Below, one piece after another: positions 60,779 through 64,000 of a DNA stretch of 64,000 nucleotides. This DNA comes from Alphaproteobacteria bacterium (GTDB lineage: Bacteria; Pseudomonadota; Alphaproteobacteria; Micropepsales; Micropepsaceae). The notes under the pieces are model-generated. The model worked only from the letters and a program-made list of their open reading frames with translations, searched no databases and was not told the DNA's origin. The stretch is from positions 1 to 64,000 of the forward strand of contig JAFKFG010000010.1 in assembly GCA_017307355.1 (NCBI GenBank), in the 5' to 3' direction. The translations under genes were made by a program, and so were the position numbers. Each line of letters starts with the position of its first letter. Within the stretch, counting starts at the first letter, position 1.

Positions 60779-61972
60779 ATGATCCGGGCCGCCTTGTCAG
60801 ATGTGAGTCCGCCACTTGTCGATGAGGCGGGCGACGCTCTGCTGGTCGCGGATGAAGCGTCCGCCGAAAGCCTGCGTTCGCTGCACGAGAAAATCGAAAC
60901 CGCCTTCGCGGCCGAAGACGAGCCGCCGCCGCCCGCCGCCCTGCCCAAATCGCCGTTCGACGCCGGCACCCAGCGCCAGGCCGCCATCTTCAGCAATCTG
61001 GATGCCCGCATCGCGCGCCTGGAAGAGGGCGCGGAAATCGCGCATCTGCGCGAAACCATCCGCGAAGTCTGTAACGTCATATCCGGCCTTGCGATGGAAG
61101 CGGAACGCGGCGCCAGCGAGCGGGACGAAAAGATCGCCGCTCTGGCCGAGGCGCTGAACAATCAACTCAACGCGGATCGCGAGCGCCTGGATGCTCTGGA
61201 ATTGCGCGTGGTCAACAGCGAAGTCACCAATGCCAGGGGCTTTGAGGAAACTCGCGCGGGCCTGCGCCATCTGGAAGAGCGCATGCAGGTGGCCGACGGC
61301 CATAACGAAGACCTCGCTTACAATATGCGCATGCTGCGCGGCGAAGTCTCCAATCTGAACCAGGCCGCTGTCGCGTTGCGCAAGCTGGAAGAGCGGGTCG
61401 AAGCGGGCGACATGCGCCACGAAGACCTGTCGCGGCGCACGGTCGGACTGCATGACGAATTGGCGCGCCGCAGCGCCGCCTTGAAAGACGATTTGAGCGC
61501 GGCCGGCGAAGCCGCCGCCGCGGCCACCCGCCAGCTGGAAGCGCGCCTGCAGGCGGCGGACGGCCGTCACGAAGATCTGACGCGCGATATGAACCGCCTC
61601 AAGGGCGATGTCTTAAGCGAAGCGGCGCTGGCGCTGCGCGAACATCGCGCCCAGATGGAACAGGCGGAGAAGGCGATCGCGGAATTGAAGGATCGCAACG
61701 CCCGCTCCGTGGAACGGATCGAAGCCTTGACCGACACGCTGGGCACGGTCAGCCGCAAGCTGGACGGCGGCACCGACCGGCTGGCAATGCTGTATGGCGA
61801 TCTCGGAAATCTGGGCCGCAAGATCGACGGCGAAGCCGCCGGCGCGCAGCTGCTCGCCGAACGTCTGGGCACGGTGGAAAAATGGATCGCCCGATCCCAG
61901 GAGCGCGAACGCGCCCAGGCCGAGCTTCATGCGCGGCTGGCCAACAGCCTGCTCACGCCCGGCGAAGGCTGA
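60779..61972 (+). CDS. Long alpha-helical coiled-coil protein of unknown function
   Basis: A 397-residue cytoplasmic protein without a signal peptide. From about residue 65 on it is a continuous heptad pattern, with repeats such as RAGLRHLEERMQVADGHNEDLAYNMRMLRGEV, AVALRKLEERVEAGDMRHEDLSRRTVGL and TRQLEARLQAADGRHEDLTRDMNRLKGDV: a roughly 45-residue unit (LEERxxAxDxRHEDL) repeated three times. It resembles apolipoprotein-like or ribosome-hibernation-type coiled coils but no family is assigned. The start ATG 60779 is used; TTG 60740 is possible. It is convergent with a small membrane protein. Confidence 0.7.
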   Translation: MIRAALSDVSPPLVDEAGDALLVADEASAESLRSLHEKIETAFAAEDEPPPPAALPKSPFDAGTQRQAAIFSNLDARIARLEEGAEIAHLRETIREVCNVISGLAMEAERGASERDEKIAALAEALNNQLNADRERLDALELRVVNSEVTNARGFEETRAGLRHLEERMQVADGHNEDLAYNMRMLRGEVSNLNQAAVALRKLEERVEAGDMRHEDLSRRTVGLHDELARRSAALKDDLSAAGEAAAAATRQLEARLQAADGRHEDLTRDMNRLKGDVLSEAALALREHRAQMEQAEKAIAELKDRNARSVERIEALTDTLGTVSRKLDGGTDRLAMLYGDLGNLGRKIDGEAAGAQLLAERLGTVEKWIARSQERERAQAELHARLANSLLTPGEG

Positions 61973-61989
61973 TCGCACCCGGCGCAGGC

Positions 61990-62160
61990 CTACAAAACGA
62001 AAATGCAGAGCGCCGCGACGGCGGTATAAAAGGCCGCCACGCCCGCCAGCCACCATCCGGGCAGGAAACGGGGCGACCGGCCGATGCCGTGCGGATCGTC
62101 CTGGCGGGCATTGCGCCGGCGCGGGATGGCGAAGATCTGCTGACGATAGGTCAGGGACAT
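61990..62160 (-). CDS. Small membrane protein
   Basis: A 56-residue protein: a basic N-terminus (MSLTYRQQIFAIPRRRNARQDDPHG) and one C-terminal helix (about residues 36-55, WWLAGVAAFYTAVAALCIFVL). GGAG lies 6 bases before the ATG on the minus strand, so I think it is real. It may be a tail-anchored subunit or regulator. No family is assigned. It is convergent with the coiled-coil gene, 17 bases away. Confidence 0.55.
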   Translation of the reverse strand: MSLTYRQQIFAIPRRRNARQDDPHGIGRSPRFLPGWWLAGVAAFYTAVAALCIFVL

Positions 62161-62407
62161 AGAAACTCCAGTTCCCCACGGCTTGATCGGTCTGCCCCAA
62201 TTCAATGCGGATGCGGTCCTTTTGGTTCACTGCCAAAATGTGGGGGCGGGTGCGAAACCAGGAAAAACAAGGGTTTACGCCCGGGTGCGGCGCATAAAAT
62301 TTCCGCGATAGACCTCCGCCGAAGGCTTTGCGTCATTCCAATTACGAGTCGGCTGCATATATATGTCTTCAATGTATCTTGGGGCGTTAGACTCGCGAGG
62401 AGCGTTC

Positions 62408-62644
62408 ATGGCCGGCCGATATACCGATGAGGAACTGACCAAAAAGGTGACATCGCCGGGCTGGCGGCATGCGCCCGAAGAGGGCGGGCCGATTACCGGA
62501 ACCCTGGAAGACGCTCTGAAAAGCGGCCATGCCCGCCATGCCCAGGGCCATGCGCCAGGCCGGATCGAAGAATTGGAAACGGCGATCGAGCTGGACATGA
62601 TCCAGATCGAAAAGCTGTGGCGGTATCTGGGCCTGCCGGTCTGA
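62408..62644 (+). CDS. Small hypothetical protein
   Basis: A 78-residue soluble protein beginning MAGRYTDEELTKKVTSPGWRHAPEEGG and ending with a helix rich in charged residues (RIEELETAIELDMIQIEKLWRYLGLPV). GAGGAG lies just before ATG 62408 and the next gene starts 8 bases after the stop, which favours a real gene cotranscribed with exoD. Function unknown. Confidence 0.6.
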   Translation: MAGRYTDEELTKKVTSPGWRHAPEEGGPITGTLEDALKSGHARHAQGHAPGRIEELETAIELDMIQIEKLWRYLGLPV

Positions 62645-62652
62645 CCCCGCCG

Positions 62653-63279
62653 ATGGCAGACCCGTCCGAGCCGCCACCCGGCGCGCGCCCCGAAAAAACC
62701 TCGCAATTGCTGCGTCAGTTCACCGAGCAATTGGGCAGCGATCGCGTCAGCCTCGAGGATGTGGTTGCCAGCCTCGGCGACCGGGGCCTGGGCGTGCTGA
62801 TGGCGATTTTCGCGGTGCCGAATATTTTTCCGGCCCCGGTTCCTTTCGGCAATGTGATTTTCGGCATTCCGGTGATCATCTTGGCGGTGCATCTGATGCT
62901 GGGCTGGCCCCGGCTGGTGCTGCCCAAGGCGGTCGCCCGGCGCAGCATCGGCGCCGGCGTGCTCAAATCCATCACGCCGAACTTGGCGGGCATGCTGGCC
63001 CGGATCGAGCCCTTGTTGAAGCCGCGTCTTCCCGCCGTGAGTACGCCCGCCGCGGAGCGCCTGATCGGGGTGATTTGCGTGGTGCTTTCCATCCTGTCGG
63101 CCTTGCCGATCCCATTCGGCCATATGGTGCCGGCCCTGGCCCTGATGGTGATCGGGCTGGGACTGATCGAACATGATGGCGTGGCTATCCTTTTGGGTGC
63201 GGCCCTGGGCCTTGCCGGCGTGCTGGTGTTCGGCCTGGTCCTGTTCGGCCTGGCGAGCGGCCTCAGCCATTTGATCTGA
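62653..63279 (+). CDS. ExoD family exopolysaccharide-associated membrane protein
   Basis: A 208-residue inner membrane protein of the ExoD family: LRQFTEQLGSDRVSLEDVVASLGDRGLGVLMAIFAVPNIFPAPVPFGNVIFGIPVIILAVHLMLGWPRLVLPK, then a cytoplasmic region and four further helices ending GLVLFGLASGLSHLI. ExoD was first linked to exopolysaccharide production and alkaline sensitivity in Sinorhizobium; the molecular function is unclear. ATG 62653 (MADPS) is taken; an upstream start at 62617 overlaps the small hypothetical gene. Confidence 0.88.
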   Translation: MADPSEPPPGARPEKTSQLLRQFTEQLGSDRVSLEDVVASLGDRGLGVLMAIFAVPNIFPAPVPFGNVIFGIPVIILAVHLMLGWPRLVLPKAVARRSIGAGVLKSITPNLAGMLARIEPLLKPRLPAVSTPAAERLIGVICVVLSILSALPIPFGHMVPALALMVIGLGLIEHDGVAILLGAALGLAGVLVFGLVLFGLASGLSHLI

Positions 63280-63766
63280 CATCTGGTCTTACGGTGGCCG
63301 AGTCGGGTCTTTTGGGGCGCCATTCACCCAAATTGGGGCGGCAAAATCCTGCGCCACCTGTGGCAAGCATGCCAGTTTCTGCCAAAAAGCAGTCGAACCA
63401 CGATAATTCCGGTCCGGAAAATTCCGCGCAAGGAAAGCGCGAACCGCCTTTTTCCAAGCTTTTCGGGTGCATTCGGGAGATTGAACCACACTTTCGATAA
63501 AAAACTTATCCCTTAGTCGTAACAATTGGCGCCCTAAATATAATTTCACTCCTCTCCACGGCACCCTAGCTTGTCGCAAAGTTTAGTAACCGTCGCGGCG
63601 TCGCGGGGGATTTTTGCCAAGGGCGCGGGTCCAGTGGGCCCGCTTTTATTCAGTCGGCACAGGGAGATCCAAGCCGCCGCTCAGCCTGGGACGTCTCGAA
63701 TACGAAAATTCACCGATACGCACGAACGTATCGGTCATTAAAAACAAGCAATCTAGGGGAAATCAT
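63280..63766 (+). other. 487-base intergenic region before the second TonB receptor
   Basis: No credible gene is seen here. The left part has a mixed, less GC-rich composition without an open frame above 70 codons that has coding features. A hairpin with a T-run at 63625-63650 and a strong Shine-Dalgarno (AGGGGA, 63755-63760) precede the receptor. The region may carry the receptor's promoter and an RNA leader; I find no cobalamin riboswitch signature. Confidence 0.6.
63625..63650 (+). terminator. Hairpin with T-run in the TonB receptor leader
   Basis: GCGGGTCC-AGT-GGGCCCGC (63625-63643), an 8-bp stem with one G-U pair, is followed by TTTTATT. It is about 340 bases past exoD and 117 bases before the receptor start, so it may be an attenuator or end a small RNA. 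Confidence 0.55.
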
Positions 63767-64000
63767 ATGCATAGTTTGAACTTCAAGCGCTCGTTGCTGC
63801 TTGGCTCATCGATTGCGGCCTTTGCCTGGGCCGCCGCGCCCGCGATGGCGCAGAATGCCAACACCGAAAATGAAACCGTGATCGTGACCGGCACCCGCGT
63901 GCAGGGCATGACCGCCGCCGACAGCGCCGCGCCCATCACCGTGTTGGGCTCCGACTCGCTGACCCATGGCGCCGGTTCGGGCGACCTGCGCGCCGCGCTG
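63767..64000 (+). CDS. TonB-dependent receptor, N-terminal part (runs off the window)
   Basis: The first 78 residues of an outer membrane receptor: a signal peptide (about residues 1-29, LLLGSSIAAFAWAAAPAMAQ) followed by a TonB-box-like ETVIVTGTRVQG and the start of the plug (APITVLGSDSLTHGAG). The frame stays open to the window end. AGGGGA lies 7 bases before ATG 63767. The opening is similar in layout to the receptor at 13352, but the sequence is different. Substrate unknown. Confidence 0.9.
   Translation, partial: MHSLNFKRSLLLGSSIAAFAWAAAPAMAQNANTENETVIVTGTRVQGMTAADSAAPITVLGSDSLTHGAGSGDLRAAL

Noticed and set aside
63361..63375. Sigma-54-like promoter (TGGCA...TGCCA)
   Set aside because: The spacing between GG and GC is shorter than required for the -24/-12 elements, and the sequence is instead a short inverted repeat with no clear role.
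63586..63612. Second ECF-type promoter (GTAACC) before the right-hand TonB receptor
   Set aside because: GTAACC is present but no CGAA lies at the right distance downstream, so the match to the sigma-NrsF promoter is incomplete.

Overview
The window is a GC-rich stretch of a Gram-negative chromosome, most likely from an alphaproteobacterium of the Caulobacterales/Rhizomicrobium kind. The evidence is the TonB-dependent receptors, a TamA-TamB pair, an ECF sigma factor with an NrsF-type (DUF1109) anti-sigma factor, a PAS_5 protein, an ExoD protein and multi-domain phosphorelay kinases. I see no tRNA, rRNA, CRISPR array, plasmid origin or intact insertion sequence. The species assignment is inference.

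Layout. Positions 1-1870 are a less GC-rich patch holding gene remnants, a JAB/DUF4329-type putative toxin domain and a secreted OB-fold-like partner, closed by a strong terminator. Positions 1879-8140 form a phosphorelay cluster: a divergent HPt protein, a REC-GGDEF regulator, a very large hybrid histidine kinase, a single REC protein and an HPt-REC-REC protein. Positions 8210-12353 hold a methanethiol S-methyltransferase (MddA), an ECF sigma/NrsF pair with a recognisable promoter, a rhodanese, two overlapping convergent small genes and a fatty acid desaturase. Positions 12584-24614 hold a VasI-like protein, a TonB receptor, a PAS_5 protein, a secreted amidase, a cysteine-cluster protein, a CHASE histidine kinase overlapping a peptidoglycan-binding lipoprotein gene, and a Tat-type PLP enzyme.

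Positions 24616-36011 hold an ABC exporter, a sorbosone-dehydrogenase-like protein, a frameshifted ferritin-like gene, a peroxiredoxin, a hydrolase/MFS operon and a molybdenum hydroxylase pair (IorA/IorB-like). Positions 36148-47275 hold an AsmA-like DUF748 protein, a Rieske-FAD oxidoreductase, DinB and diaminopropionate ammonia-lyase genes, an epoxide-hydrolase-like protein, an M28 peptidase and an MscS channel. Positions 47432-54841 hold tamA-tamB, a metallophosphoesterase and a PadR regulator with its operator. Positions 54982-63279 hold a cupin (probably frameshifted), a secreted giant CHAT protease followed by a secreted trypsin-like protease, a coiled-coil protein and ExoD. The window ends inside a second TonB receptor.

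The most system-like candidates are the secreted CHAT-trypsin pair (55372-60609), the phosphorelay that appears to branch into cyclic-di-GMP output (1879-8140), and the JAB/OB-fold putative toxin-immunity pair at the left edge. A family of structured intergenic repeats (three copies) and three probable one-base frameshifts are also reported.
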